Shown in pieces: positions 35,046 through 44,745 of a stretch of DNA of 64,000 bases (position 1 is the first letter of the stretch; every line of letters begins with the position of its first letter). The DNA is from JAHZMA01 sp965205905. Its GTDB lineage: Bacteria > Pseudomonadota > Alphaproteobacteria > JABAAW01 > JAHZMA01. The position numbers and the translations under genes are program-made. A model generated the notes under the pieces. The model saw nothing but the letters and a program-made list of their open reading frames with translations, was not told the origin of the DNA and did no database searches. The stretch is taken from the NCBI GenBank assembly GCA_965205905.1, contig CBDBHZ010000011.1, positions 567,836 to 631,835 of the forward strand, read 5' to 3'.

Positions 35046-38000
35046 CATGATTGATGGTAATATTCTTGACGATAATATCGTAGTTAATATCAACTCAAAA
35101 ATCGGATTAAATGTGCCAAATGGCTATATGGGCAGAGCCATTCAGCGTATGTTGCAACAGAATAAAACTCAAAAAATATTGCTGATATTATCTGATGATA
35201 TGGCAATGAATCGCATGGCGCAACAGTTGGAATTTTGGCAATTCAAACAGGCACAAGATTATGTGCTGCTGCCCGCATGGGATTGCCTGCCTTACGACCG
35301 TGTATCGCCACATCATAATTTGATTGCCGCCAGATTAACGGCATTGGCTAAAATCAAACAGGCGCAACCGCCTATCATCATCACAAGCGTCAATGGTTTT
35401 GTTCAAAAAATGATAAGACCCGAACAATTAAAGCATCATCAGCTGAAAATAGGCAATTTTATTGCCCGCACCGAATTATTGCAGTTATTGACCGATTTTG
35501 GTTATCGGCGCGCTGTTACTGTGCGCGAAAATTGCGAATATGCCGTGCGCGGTGATATTATTGATATTTTTCCAGCCGATGCTGAAAAGCCCGTGCGGAT
35601 AGAATTTTTTGATGAACAGATTGAGATGATGCGCCAATTTGATGCGATGAATCAGCGCACCGATAAAGACAATATCGTTAAAGAAATGGTGGTGATGAGC
35701 GGTTCGGAAACGCCAATCGGGCAGGGCGATATTTTCAAGCGCAATTATTTAGAAACATTTGGCAGAATGGGCGATGAATATTTGTTGGAAGCGGTGAAAA
35801 ATGACTTGCCCTATCAGGGCAAGGAACATTGGTTGCCTCTGTTTTTTGATGAAGAACTGATTGATATGATGGGCTGGGTAACGCCCGATACCATGCTGGT
35901 GATTGGTGATGATTTTTATCCTGCGATGGAATCAAGGCTTGAAATGATTGGTGAGCATTATCGCGAACGAAACAATAAAATGCCTGAGACCAATGCGGCT
36001 TTACGCAAAATGCGTGAAGAAAATCATTATCCTTACGCGCCAGTGCCGCCCGATACCTTGTATCTGAGTGCCGATAATTTGCGAAGCCGTATGAATGAAT
36101 TTGACGTGTTACAGCTTTCAGCCGCGCAAGAAAACCTGCCAAACCAGAAAGTGTTTTATGATTTTAAAGCCCGTAAAGGCAGGGATTATCGGCAAGATTT
36201 TTTGAAAGGCGAATTTCCTGATACTTTGCGAAATCTTATCGGCAAAGCAACAAAACAAAAACGGCAAATAATGATTGGCTGTTTTTCTGAAGGCTCGCGG
36301 ATAAGGCTTGCAGAAATGTTCAATTCTATCGGGCTGTTATCGCTGGATAAATATGATGAGACAGTTACGGCAGGGTTGGCGGTATTAGACGGCAATTCAT
36401 TTGAAGATGAGTCGTTATATTTTATCAGCGAGGCTGATATTTTAGGGCAGAGGGTTCGCAAAAACACCCGTAAGAAAAAATCGGTTGCCGATATGTTTAC
36501 CGAATTAAATTCGCTGAATCAGGGTGATTTTGTGGTTCATGCCGAACATGGCATTGCGCGTTACGAAGGCATCACCACCATCGAATCCAATAATGTCCCC
36601 TATGAATGTTTGCATCTTATTTATGCCAATCGCGCCGCGCTTTATCTGCCCGTAGAAAATATTGATTTGCTCACGCGCTATGGCAATGCCGATATGGATA
36701 ATGTGAAATTAGATTCATTGGGGCTGAATCATTGGCAACAGCGTAAAGCACGCCTGAAAAAACATTTGCTAGAAATTGCCGGTGGGCTTGTGGAAACGGC
36801 AGCCAAACGGCAATTGAAAATCGCGCCCGTGATAGAATATGATAAAAACCTATGGGAGCAATTTTGCGCTGGCTTTCCTTTTGTAGAAACTGATGACCAA
36901 TTACAGGTGATAACAGATGTTACAAGTGATTTACAAAAAGGCTTGCCAATGGATAGGTTGGTATGTGGCGATGCTGGCTTTGGCAAAACCGAAATTGCTT
37001 TGCGGGCGGCATTTCAGGTGGCAGCATCGGGACGGCAAGTGATTTTAATTGTGCCAACAACATTATTGGCGCGTCAGCATTATCAGCTATTTACCGAGCG
37101 ATTTAAGAATTTTGAAATCAAAATTGTGCAATTAAGCCGCTTTGTAACGGGTGCGCAATCCAAAGAAAATAAACAAGCCGTTGCCGATGGCAGCGCGCAG
37201 ATTGTGATTGGCACGCATCAATTATTGGGCAATAGCATTGAATTTAATCATCCGGGCTTGCTGATTATTGATGAAGAACAGCATTTTGGCGTGAAGCAAA
37301 AAGAAAAATTGAAGCAATGGTCGGATTTGCATATTCTTACTTTAAGCGCGACACCGATTCCGCGTAGCCTTAATTTTGCGTTAAGTGGCTTGCGTGATTT
37401 ATCGCTGATTGTTACCCCGCCTGTTGATAGGCTTGCGGTGCGTAGTTTTATCACCCCCTATGATTCGATGATAATGGCGGAGGCAATCAAGCGTGAGATG
37501 GCACGGGGCGGGCAAATTTTTTGCGTCTGCCCGCGCATCAGCGATTTAACACGGCTAGAGATACAGATGCGTGATTTGGCAGAAAATATCCGTCATGATA
37601 TGAGTATCGGCATCGCCAATGGGCAGATGAAGGCGGATGATTTAGAGGATATTATGCAACAATTTGTTGATGGCAGGTTAGATATGTTGCTCTCCACCAA
37701 TATTGTTGAATCGGGGTTGGATATTCCGCGCGCCAATACGATTTTTATTTTCCGCCCCGATAAATTCGGTCTCTCGCAACTTTATCAATTACGCGGCAGG
37801 GTTGGGCGCGGCACGTTGCGCGGCTATTGTTATTTTATTTTACCGCGTCATAATGTTACCAAGCAAACCATGAAACGGATGGAAGTGATGCAATCGCTGG
37901 AATCAGCGGGTGGTGGTTTTCAGGTGGCAAGCCACGATTTAGATTTACGCGGCGGCGGTAATTTATTAGGCGAGGCGCAATCGGGTAAAATATCGGAAAT

Positions 38001-38532
38001 CGGGGTTGAGCTTTATCATCAAATGTTGCAAGAGGCACTTAAAAAAGTAAAAGGTGAAGATGAGAATTTTGCCGATGATTATTCGCCACAAGTCAAATTA
38101 GATATGCCCGTGATGATACCCGAAAAATATGTTGAAGATTTATCATTGCGGATGGGGCTATATCAGCGTTTGGCAAGGTTGCAAGCGCAAGGCGATATTG
38201 ATGAATTTGCGATAGAACTCACCGATAGGTTTGGCGCAATGCCGCTTGCAACCCGTAATTTATTACAGGTGATGAAATTGCGTCTCTTATGCCGTCATGT
38301 CAATGTTAGCAAGTTAGAGGTGGGCAATAAAGGGCTTAACATATCGTTTCGTAATCACCAATTTGGTAATCCTGAGGCATTGTTAAAATGGGTGATGGCA
38401 AAACCGCATCAGATTAGCATCGATAATGGGCATCGCTTGGTGGTGCGCGCGAATATGCCCGATGAAGCGCAGAGATTAAAAAACGCCACGCAATTATTAT
38501 GGCATTTACAAAAAATACTCGATACGAAATAA
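35035..38532 (+). CDS. mfd: Transcription-repair coupling factor
   Basis: About 1165 residues. The N-terminal UvrB-homology part includes WDCLPYDRVSP and NCEYAVRGDIIDIFP. The RNA-polymerase-interacting domain starts at LNQGDFVVHAEHGIARYEGI. The translocase has Walker A GDAGFGKTE, DEEQ box IIDEEQHFGV, LSATPIPRSLNFA and motif VI QLRGRVGRG. The C-terminal TRCF/D7 domain follows. It pushes stalled RNA polymerase off damaged DNA and recruits UvrA. Start at ATG 35035 overlaps sdhE; ATG 35047 is possible. The frame is uninterrupted over 3.5 kb. Confidence 0.96.
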   Translation: MANDMIDGNILDDNIVVNINSKIGLNVPNGYMGRAIQRMLQQNKTQKILLILSDDMAMNRMAQQLEFWQFKQAQDYVLLPAWDCLPYDRVSPHHNLIAARLTALAKIKQAQPPIIITSVNGFVQKMIRPEQLKHHQLKIGNFIARTELLQLLTDFGYRRAVTVRENCEYAVRGDIIDIFPADAEKPVRIEFFDEQIEMMRQFDAMNQRTDKDNIVKEMVVMSGSETPIGQGDIFKRNYLETFGRMGDEYLLEAVKNDLPYQGKEHWLPLFFDEELIDMMGWVTPDTMLVIGDDFYPAMESRLEMIGEHYRERNNKMPETNAALRKMREENHYPYAPVPPDTLYLSADNLRSRMNEFDVLQLSAAQENLPNQKVFYDFKARKGRDYRQDFLKGEFPDTLRNLIGKATKQKRQIMIGCFSEGSRIRLAEMFNSIGLLSLDKYDETVTAGLAVLDGNSFEDESLYFISEADILGQRVRKNTRKKKSVADMFTELNSLNQGDFVVHAEHGIARYEGITTIESNNVPYECLHLIYANRAALYLPVENIDLLTRYGNADMDNVKLDSLGLNHWQQRKARLKKHLLEIAGGLVETAAKRQLKIAPVIEYDKNLWEQFCAGFPFVETDDQLQVITDVTSDLQKGLPMDRLVCGDAGFGKTEIALRAAFQVAASGRQVILIVPTTLLARQHYQLFTERFKNFEIKIVQLSRFVTGAQSKENKQAVADGSAQIVIGTHQLLGNSIEFNHPGLLIIDEEQHFGVKQKEKLKQWSDLHILTLSATPIPRSLNFALSGLRDLSLIVTPPVDRLAVRSFITPYDSMIMAEAIKREMARGGQIFCVCPRISDLTRLEIQMRDLAENIRHDMSIGIANGQMKADDLEDIMQQFVDGRLDMLLSTNIVESGLDIPRANTIFIFRPDKFGLSQLYQLRGRVGRGTLRGYCYFILPRHNVTKQTMKRMEVMQSLESAGGGFQVASHDLDLRGGGNLLGEAQSGKISEIGVELYHQMLQEALKKVKGEDENFADDYSPQVKLDMPVMIPEKYVEDLSLRMGLYQRLARLQAQGDIDEFAIELTDRFGAMPLATRNLLQVMKLRLLCRHVNVSKLEVGNKGLNISFRNHQFGNPEALLKWVMAKPHQISIDNGHRLVVRANMPDEAQRLKNATQLLWHLQKILDTK

Positions 38533-38533
38533 T

Positions 38534-38562
38534 TTGCAAAATAGAACAGAATTGTGTATAAT
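38534..38562 (+). promoter_or_regulatory. Promoter of the Sel1-repeat gene
   Basis: TTGCAA (38534-38539), exactly 17 bases, TATAAT (38557-38562). A small hairpin AGTGGT/ACCACT follows in the leader. One of the best matches to a housekeeping promoter in the window. Confidence 0.75.
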
Positions 38563-38652
38563 GGCAAGAGTGGTAGAAACCACTTGATAAAACACAAGAA
38601 TGTGAGCGCAGGCAATCAATAAGATAGATTCGCGATGTGCAGGAGGTTGGAT

Positions 38653-40236
38653 ATGTCATTATTACGGGCATTATCGATTGTTATTATTAGTTTTTATAGC
38701 GTGATGTTTTATTCATGGCAAAGTTTTTTGCCTGATTCTGAAACAAGCACTCATACCGCATGGGCCCAAAATATTAGTGATGATCAGCGAAGTGACGTGT
38801 CACCAGCAGATGACCCAACAACAAAAGCTGAAGCTGCGGCCATCGCCGCAGATGAAGCCGCAGCAGCTGAGGCGGCGGCCGCGCGAACAGAAGAAAACTC
38901 AACGGCCGAGTCAACTGGGGTGATGCAAACGATTGGCAGTCTATTTTTATTAGAAAAAGAAAAAATAGAAAAAGAATTAGACCCGATTGATTATTATATT
39001 GAGGGGTTGGAATATTACCGAGATAAAAGATATAATCTTGCTTTTTTGAGTTTGAGAGATGCGATTACGGGTGAAGAAAAAGAGAGCCGCGCCTATTTTT
39101 GGCTAGGGCAAATGTATCATTTAGGGCTAGGGGGACCTACTGATTTCAATAAAGCCGCTGAATTTTATTTGCTTGCTTATGAATCGGGCGACCCACGAAT
39201 CCGTGATACTGAAATAGGTAAAGATTTATATGATAAAGGTGGCAGGGGTACAGGCTATTTATTGGGCAGACTTTATTATGACGGGCATATACCACGTGAT
39301 GATAGTGAAGCCTTAAAATATTTGCAAACAGATGCAGATAGAGGGCATGCTGAGGCGAATTATTATATTGGGATGATTCATTATGAGGGGGTTCAGGTTG
39401 AAAAAAGCTATCTGTTGGCAGTTGAATATTTGCAAAAAGCCAGCGCAAAAAACTATGATGAGGCACATATTCTATTAGGGCGCATTTATTATAGGGGCGA
39501 GGGTTATATTGGCAAAGACCCGCAACGGGCAAGAAGATTTTTTACCAATAGCGCGAGTCAAGGAAGTATGAAAGGGCAGTATTATCTGGCGGGCATGTAT
39601 TATGTTGGCGATGTTTTAACGCAAGATTATCAAAAGGCAAAAACATTATTTGAAAGCGCGGCGGCGCAAAATTATTCATCAGCACAATATTTTCTTGGTC
39701 AAATATATTTTCACGGTCATGGCGTTAAGCGCGACTATAAAAAAGCCTTAGAATGGTATGAAAAAGCAGCGACACAAAAGCATGTGCCTGCGATGTTGCG
39801 CGCGGCACAATTTCATAAATTAGGCTATGGTGTTAAAGAAAATAATCTTGAAGCACTGAAATATTATAAGCAGGCGGCATTGTTAGAGAGTGCTGATGCA
39901 CGGTTTCAACTGGCGATGATGTATTATGGCATTGATGGCGATATGAAAAAAGTGATTGGGCTGTTGCATGAAGCTGCCACCAACGGACATAAAATGGCGC
40001 AATATAATTTGGGTCAATTTTACAGGCATGGTATTGGCGTAACACATGATAATTTACTGGCTTGGGTATGGTTTCGTATCGCGCTGCATCATGGCAATGA
40101 TACAGCAAAGCAAGATGTTGAAGCAATGCAGGCAAGGCTTAGCCCACAACAGATGCAACAAGGGCAAAATTATTTGGCGAGATGGTTGCGCGATAATAAA
40201 CGCGACCAAACGGTTAGCTATAGCCAGTTTAAATAG
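38653..40236 (+). CDS. Secreted Sel1-repeat (TPR-like) protein
   Basis: About 527 residues. Strong AGGAGG before ATG 38653. An N-terminal signal or anchor (about 8-24) is followed by an Ala/Glu-rich low-complexity stretch (about 65-90, EAAAIAADEAAAAEAAAAR). From about 120 to 500 runs a series of roughly ten Sel1 repeats, for example YYIGMIHYEGV, AHILLGRIYYRGEGY, AQYFLGQIYFHGHGV, AQYNLGQFYRHGIGV. Sel1 arrays scaffold protein complexes at the envelope. The closing repeat AWVWFRIALHHGN is typical of the last unit. Specific role unknown. Confidence 0.87.
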   Translation: MSLLRALSIVIISFYSVMFYSWQSFLPDSETSTHTAWAQNISDDQRSDVSPADDPTTKAEAAAIAADEAAAAEAAAARTEENSTAESTGVMQTIGSLFLLEKEKIEKELDPIDYYIEGLEYYRDKRYNLAFLSLRDAITGEEKESRAYFWLGQMYHLGLGGPTDFNKAAEFYLLAYESGDPRIRDTEIGKDLYDKGGRGTGYLLGRLYYDGHIPRDDSEALKYLQTDADRGHAEANYYIGMIHYEGVQVEKSYLLAVEYLQKASAKNYDEAHILLGRIYYRGEGYIGKDPQRARRFFTNSASQGSMKGQYYLAGMYYVGDVLTQDYQKAKTLFESAAAQNYSSAQYFLGQIYFHGHGVKRDYKKALEWYEKAATQKHVPAMLRAAQFHKLGYGVKENNLEALKYYKQAALLESADARFQLAMMYYGIDGDMKKVIGLLHEAATNGHKMAQYNLGQFYRHGIGVTHDNLLAWVWFRIALHHGNDTAKQDVEAMQARLSPQQMQQGQNYLARWLRDNKRDQTVSYSQFK

Positions 40237-40254
40237 GCATTGGTAACAATAGCA

Positions 40255-40626
40255 TCAATGAAAATATGTGCTATGATGGTCGCTTAAATTCAACACCCGC
40301 TTGATGCGCCGCGATAGCAGGCGTAATAAAGCGCGAATGAAAGGGTCGGCGGTTAAAATTCTTTGTTCAAATAAGGCTTTTTCCATGAAGCGACACACCG
40401 TATCTTCAATCACCACAATATTGGCATTGGGTAAAGCACCATCAATCAGCCCCATTTCGCCCACCACCTCGTTCGCGCCAACATAGGCGATATGCACCCT
40501 TTGTGTGCCGTGATAGACATAGATTTCTACCAAACCTTTTTCAATAAAATAGATACCAGCCGATTTACGCCCAGCAATGGCGAGTTTATCGCCTGAATAA
40601 AAATGCCTGATGGGTAAATCTTGCAT
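40255..40626 (-). CDS. Cyclic nucleotide-binding domain protein
   Basis: 123 residues forming a single cNMP-binding beta-roll: YSGDKLAIAGRKSAGIYFIEKGLVEIY, then GANEVVGEMGLIDGALPNANIVVIEDT with the GE-x-(G/S) element of the phosphate-binding cassette; the expected R-x-A is not clear (LPNAN). No DNA-binding or catalytic domain is attached. It may act as a regulator or a degenerate CRP-like sensor. Located 23 bp downstream of ilvD on the same strand. Confidence 0.82.
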   Translation of the reverse strand: MQDLPIRHFYSGDKLAIAGRKSAGIYFIEKGLVEIYVYHGTQRVHIAYVGANEVVGEMGLIDGALPNANIVVIEDTVCRFMEKALFEQRILTADPFIRALLRLLSRRIKRVLNLSDHHSTYFH

Positions 40627-40649
40627 GGTTACAATCGCTCAAATATCGC

Positions 40650-42383
40650 TTAAATATCGGTAAAGTAAGTATGGGTTTCGGCTTTACCGCCCGGATGCGT
40701 TACCGCGCCTTTTTCAGCTGAACCGACAATTTGGGAATAGCCCCATAACGCACCTGCCTGATAATTATTTTTACGCAAGCGCCATTTTGCTTTGCGCGCT
40801 TGCAAAACAGCCTCATCTACCATTAAGTCAATCACGCCTTTAGCGGCATCGATGATGATTTTATCGCCATTTTCTATCAAGGCAATCGGACCGCCTACTG
40901 CCGCTTCGGGCCCTACATGCCCGATACAAAATCCGCGGGTTGCACCCGAAAATCTGCCATCAGTAATCAGCGCCACCTTATCGCCCATGCCTTGCCCATA
41001 AATCGCAGCAGTGGTGGCAAGCATTTCGCGCATACCCGGACCGCCTTTCGGACCTTCATTGCGGATAACCAATATTTCACCTGCCTTATAATCACCTTTT
41101 TGCACAGCTTCAAACGCATCTTCTTCGCATTCAAACACATTGGCAATTCCTTCGAAGCGTAAACTATTTAAGCCAGCGATTTTCACCACCGCACCTTCAG
41201 GTGCCAATGTGCCTTTTAAGCCCACAACACCGCCAGTGGTTGAAAGTGGTTTGCTGATAGGGCGTATCACGTCTTGGTCGGTGGGGAATGTAACGCCCTC
41301 TAAATTTTCAGCGATGGTTTTGCCCGTAACAGTCATGCAATCGCCATTGAGATAGCCACCATCTAGCATGGCTTTCATCAGCACTGGCACACCGCCAATA
41401 TCGTATAAATCTTTCATCACATAACGCCCCGCAGGCTTTAAATCGGCAATATAGGGGGTATCGCGGAAAATATCAGCCACATCATGCAGGTCAAAATCAA
41501 TACCGCATTCGTTCGCCATCGCGGGCAGATGCAAAGCCGCATTGGTAGAACCGCCTGATGCTGCCACAATCCTCGCGGCATTGATAAAGGCATCTTTGCT
41601 ACAAATATCGCGTGGTAAAATGCGTTTTTCCAGTAAATTCATAACTAATTTACCGCTTTGATAGCCATATTCATCGCGGGTTTCATAAGGGGCAGGCGCA
41701 CCCGCCGAACCGGGCAGTGCAAGCCCGATGGCTTCTGAGACACATGCCATCGTATTGGCGGTGAATTGCCCACCGCACGAGCCAGCCGATGGGCAGGCAA
41801 CGCATTCCAGCGCATGTAATTCATCATCGCTTAATTTACCAGCGGCATGACTGCCAACGGCTTCAAACACATCTTGCACGGTTACATCTTTGCCTTTGTA
41901 GCTGCCCGGTAGAATCGACCCACCATACATAAAGATAGCGGGCGCGTTCAGCCGTAACATTGCCATCATAATACCGGGCAGTGATTTATCACACCCTGCA
42001 ATGCCAATCAGCGCATCATAGCAATGCCCACGCATGGTCAGTTCAATCGAATCAGCAATCGCCTCGCGACTGGGCAGTGATGAATACATGCCCGCATTGC
42101 CCATTGCAATACCATCGGTAACGGTGATGGTGGTAAATTCGCGCGGTGTGCCGCTCGCTTCTTTCACGCCTCGTTTTACTGATTGCGCTTGGCGCCCTAA
42201 CGAAATATTACAAGGGGCTGCTTCATTCCAACATGTGGCAACGCCAACAAAGGGTTGTGCCATCTCTTCTTCGCTCATCCCCATCGCATGATAGTAAGAA
42301 CGATGCGGTGCGCTTTTGGCACCAACACTCACATGCCGACTGGGTAGGTTTGTTTTGGATAAGTTTGTTTTTTGGGTCATCAT
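40650..42383 (-). CDS. ilvD: Dihydroxy-acid dehydratase
   Basis: About 577 residues. Iron-sulfur ligands are visible in VGVATCWNEAAPCN, GIAGCDKSLPG and CPSAGSCGGQFTANTM. The C-terminal 'DGRFSGATRGFCIGH' is the conserved swivel-domain segment. It dehydrates 2,3-dihydroxy-3-methylbutanoate and its homologue in valine and isoleucine synthesis. Start ATG 42383 follows a GAGGGGGATT ribosome site; an upstream in-frame start (42419) would overlap the SPOR gene and is less likely. 15 bp behind the SPOR lipoprotein gene, same strand. Confidence 0.95.
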   Translation of the reverse strand: MMTQKTNLSKTNLPSRHVSVGAKSAPHRSYYHAMGMSEEEMAQPFVGVATCWNEAAPCNISLGRQAQSVKRGVKEASGTPREFTTITVTDGIAMGNAGMYSSLPSREAIADSIELTMRGHCYDALIGIAGCDKSLPGIMMAMLRLNAPAIFMYGGSILPGSYKGKDVTVQDVFEAVGSHAAGKLSDDELHALECVACPSAGSCGGQFTANTMACVSEAIGLALPGSAGAPAPYETRDEYGYQSGKLVMNLLEKRILPRDICSKDAFINAARIVAASGGSTNAALHLPAMANECGIDFDLHDVADIFRDTPYIADLKPAGRYVMKDLYDIGGVPVLMKAMLDGGYLNGDCMTVTGKTIAENLEGVTFPTDQDVIRPISKPLSTTGGVVGLKGTLAPEGAVVKIAGLNSLRFEGIANVFECEEDAFEAVQKGDYKAGEILVIRNEGPKGGPGMREMLATTAAIYGQGMGDKVALITDGRFSGATRGFCIGHVGPEAAVGGPIALIENGDKIIIDAAKGVIDLMVDEAVLQARKAKWRLRKNNYQAGALWGYSQIVGSAEKGAVTHPGGKAETHTYFTDI

Positions 42384-42397
42384 AATCCCCCTCAAGA

Positions 42398-43717
42398 TTA
42401 AATTTCTGATACTTGGCAATACAGCCCTTTTGTTTTTAATCTTTTACATAGATTATCGGCAGTTTGCAATGAATTAAATGGTGTTGCGTATAATCTAAAA
42501 AATATACCAAGATTACCCAAATCCACTTGCTGAATGGCATATTGTTTACCGTTCAATTCACTAGGATTGCCATTGCTTAAAATGCGCCATCCCTTTTCGG
42601 CATCGGCACGGTTGTGATAAGATGCCAAATGCACTGCCAATCTTTGCCCTGAAAGAATATTGGCAGGGGGAGTTGGCGTTAATAAGGCGGTTTGATTATC
42701 TGATGATTGCGGTTGTATAGGGGTAGGTGCAATCAGTGTTGCAGAGGGGTTTGGCTCTAATAATTGCGGCATATTATCTGTCAAATTATCTGCCATATTA
42801 TCAGATGGCGCAACTTCTTCTAGCAGACCGGGTATTGGTAAAACATTGCTATTATTGGCAGGTTGACGCTGATTTCGTCTCAGTAACGCTTCAGCATTTT
42901 GTTGTGCCAGATTCGTTGGCGCCACATCATCAAGGGGCAGAGGTAATATCGGCGCGTTATTATCGCTAATTTGGGTGTCATCATCAGTGATTGATAATCT
43001 CTGCGTTGCTTGCAATGATGCACCTGCGGCATTATTATAGCTTAATAAATTACGTTGCTTTAAGATTGAACCCTTATTGCCACCAATTTCCATCCGCACA
43101 TAATAGCCCAATTCGGGCGCGTAATAATAGGTGATGGTATCGCTGGCATCACGCGCACATACAATGCTAAATGCGTTGAAATTACCGGCTGGCACTGTTA
43201 CATTCACCTCACCTAAAATGGCGCAATTCCAGCTAAAACTCCATTGCGATGGTTGGTCATTGATTGAAACTGTTGAGCGGAATGTGGTTTTATTGCCTTT
43301 TTTGAGTGGAAATAACTCACCTTTCATATCAGATATAAGCCGTTTGCCCTGCCCATCACTTTGGGATATCCATTCATAAGAAGGCAATAAAGGATTGTTA
43401 GATGTGATAATCCGCGCCCCCTGATTGCTCACCCATGTGATGCGGTCATTTTGAATATCAACCACTTCCCATGATGTGATGGGGTTATCAAACACATAAG
43501 TATCACCAATGGCAACTTCGGGCAGATTAAGCCTGCGTTCAAGCTCAATCGTGCGGGTTGCCGCTAAAATTTCGGAACGTGTTGCTTTTTTTGAAGTGCT
43601 TTCACCAGTAACGCCCGGTGCCCCCGTTGGCGTACAAGCGGATAGCATCATAGAAAAAATAATGGCAACTGTTAATAAAAATAACCGCAAGGAACGATTT
43701 CTCCTATCATACGGCAC
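42398..43717 (-). CDS. SPOR-domain lipoprotein
   Basis: 439 residues. Basic N-terminus, hydrophobic core and lipobox MLSAC (Cys about 28) mark a lipoprotein. A middle domain (about 50-230) is soluble and beta-rich, with a Cys pair in FSWNCAILG and FSIVCARD. A low-complexity Asn/Pro/Gln linker follows. The C-terminal SPOR domain (about 365-437, LAVHLASYHNRADAEKGW ... FRLYATPFNSLQTADNLC) should bind denuded septal peptidoglycan. Probably transcribed with ilvD; the pairing looks coincidental. Confidence 0.82.
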   Translation of the reverse strand: MPYDRRNRSLRLFLLTVAIIFSMMLSACTPTGAPGVTGESTSKKATRSEILAATRTIELERRLNLPEVAIGDTYVFDNPITSWEVVDIQNDRITWVSNQGARIITSNNPLLPSYEWISQSDGQGKRLISDMKGELFPLKKGNKTTFRSTVSINDQPSQWSFSWNCAILGEVNVTVPAGNFNAFSIVCARDASDTITYYYAPELGYYVRMEIGGNKGSILKQRNLLSYNNAAGASLQATQRLSITDDDTQISDNNAPILPLPLDDVAPTNLAQQNAEALLRRNQRQPANNSNVLPIPGLLEEVAPSDNMADNLTDNMPQLLEPNPSATLIAPTPIQPQSSDNQTALLTPTPPANILSGQRLAVHLASYHNRADAEKGWRILSNGNPSELNGKQYAIQQVDLGNLGIFFRLYATPFNSLQTADNLCKRLKTKGLYCQVSEI

Positions 43718-43883
43718 CTGTTATAAGGTAAGCCTCGCGTGAATAAACTATCCTCACCCATTGCTATTTATATCTTACTTATATATAAAGGAAATGTAAA
43801 ATAATCAAGTCGATAGCGCATAAAAAGCGTTATTTACACCAAAAAAAGCAACATTCACTACTTTTAGATAGGAAAATCGTTAG

Positions 43884-44696
43884 ATGGGCATCTTTAAATC
43901 GCGTAAAAAAACCATTCCAGTGATTAGATTAGAGGGCGTTATTGGCGGTTCTTCTAGGGGGCGCAGTGCCACATTAAACCTTGAATCATTGCGTGAATCG
44001 ATTGATAAGGCGTTTTCGGTAAAATCAGCTCCGTTTGTGGCATTAGCGATTAATTCACCGGGCGGGTCGCCTGTGCAATCGGCATTGATTGGCAATTATA
44101 TTCGCCAGCAAGCGACAAAAAACGATATGGAAGTCCATGCTTTTTGCGAAGATGTCGCCGCATCAGGCGGCTATTGGTTGGCGGCAAGTGCCGATAAAAT
44201 CTATGTGATGCACGCGTCTATCATTGGCTCAATCGGGGTGATTGCCAGCATGTTTGGCTTTACTGATTTGATTAAAAAAATCGGTGTCGAGCGCAGGGTA
44301 TATACGTCTGGCGGGCAAAAAAATCAGCTAGACCCCTTCATGCCAGAACAACAAGAACAGATTGACCATTTGAAAACATTACAGGCAAGTATCCATCAAG
44401 ATTTTATTGATTGGGTGAAAACCAGACGGGGCGATAAATTGACCGATGATGCGTTATCGGGTGATGAGTTGTTTTCAGGAAAATTTTGGGATGGCTATAC
44501 TGCTAAAAAATTAGGCTTGGTTGATGAAATTGGCGGGCTTGATGATGTTCTTTACGCGCAATATGGTAAAAAATATCACATTAAATTTTTCAATCAGCCG
44601 AAAAAAGGCTTTTTACGGTTTTTAGGTGCTGATTTATCAACAGGCATGTTGCAATCGGTTGAAGAGCGCAGCTATTGGGAGCGATTCGGACTGTAA
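43884..44696 (+). CDS. S49 family peptidase (SppA/SohB-like)
   Basis: 270 residues of the ClpP-like S49 fold: VIRLEGVIGG at the start, LAINSPGGSPVQSALI (oxyanion region), DVAASGGYWLAASADKIYV (nucleophile Ser) and IGSIGVIASMFGFTDLIKKIGVERRVYTSGGQKN containing the candidate catalytic Lys. It lacks an N-terminal TM or signal, unlike classical SppA, and is the size of the short alphaproteobacterial form. Likely degrades cleaved signal peptides or membrane protein fragments. AGGAAAATCG precedes the ATG. Confidence 0.9.
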   Translation: MGIFKSRKKTIPVIRLEGVIGGSSRGRSATLNLESLRESIDKAFSVKSAPFVALAINSPGGSPVQSALIGNYIRQQATKNDMEVHAFCEDVAASGGYWLAASADKIYVMHASIIGSIGVIASMFGFTDLIKKIGVERRVYTSGGQKNQLDPFMPEQQEQIDHLKTLQASIHQDFIDWVKTRRGDKLTDDALSGDELFSGKFWDGYTAKKLGLVDEIGGLDDVLYAQYGKKYHIKFFNQPKKGFLRFLGADLSTGMLQSVEERSYWERFGL

Positions 44697-44745
44697 GTTT
44701 TAAATTGGAACTTTTAAACTGTAATTATCAGATTCTTGCAACATT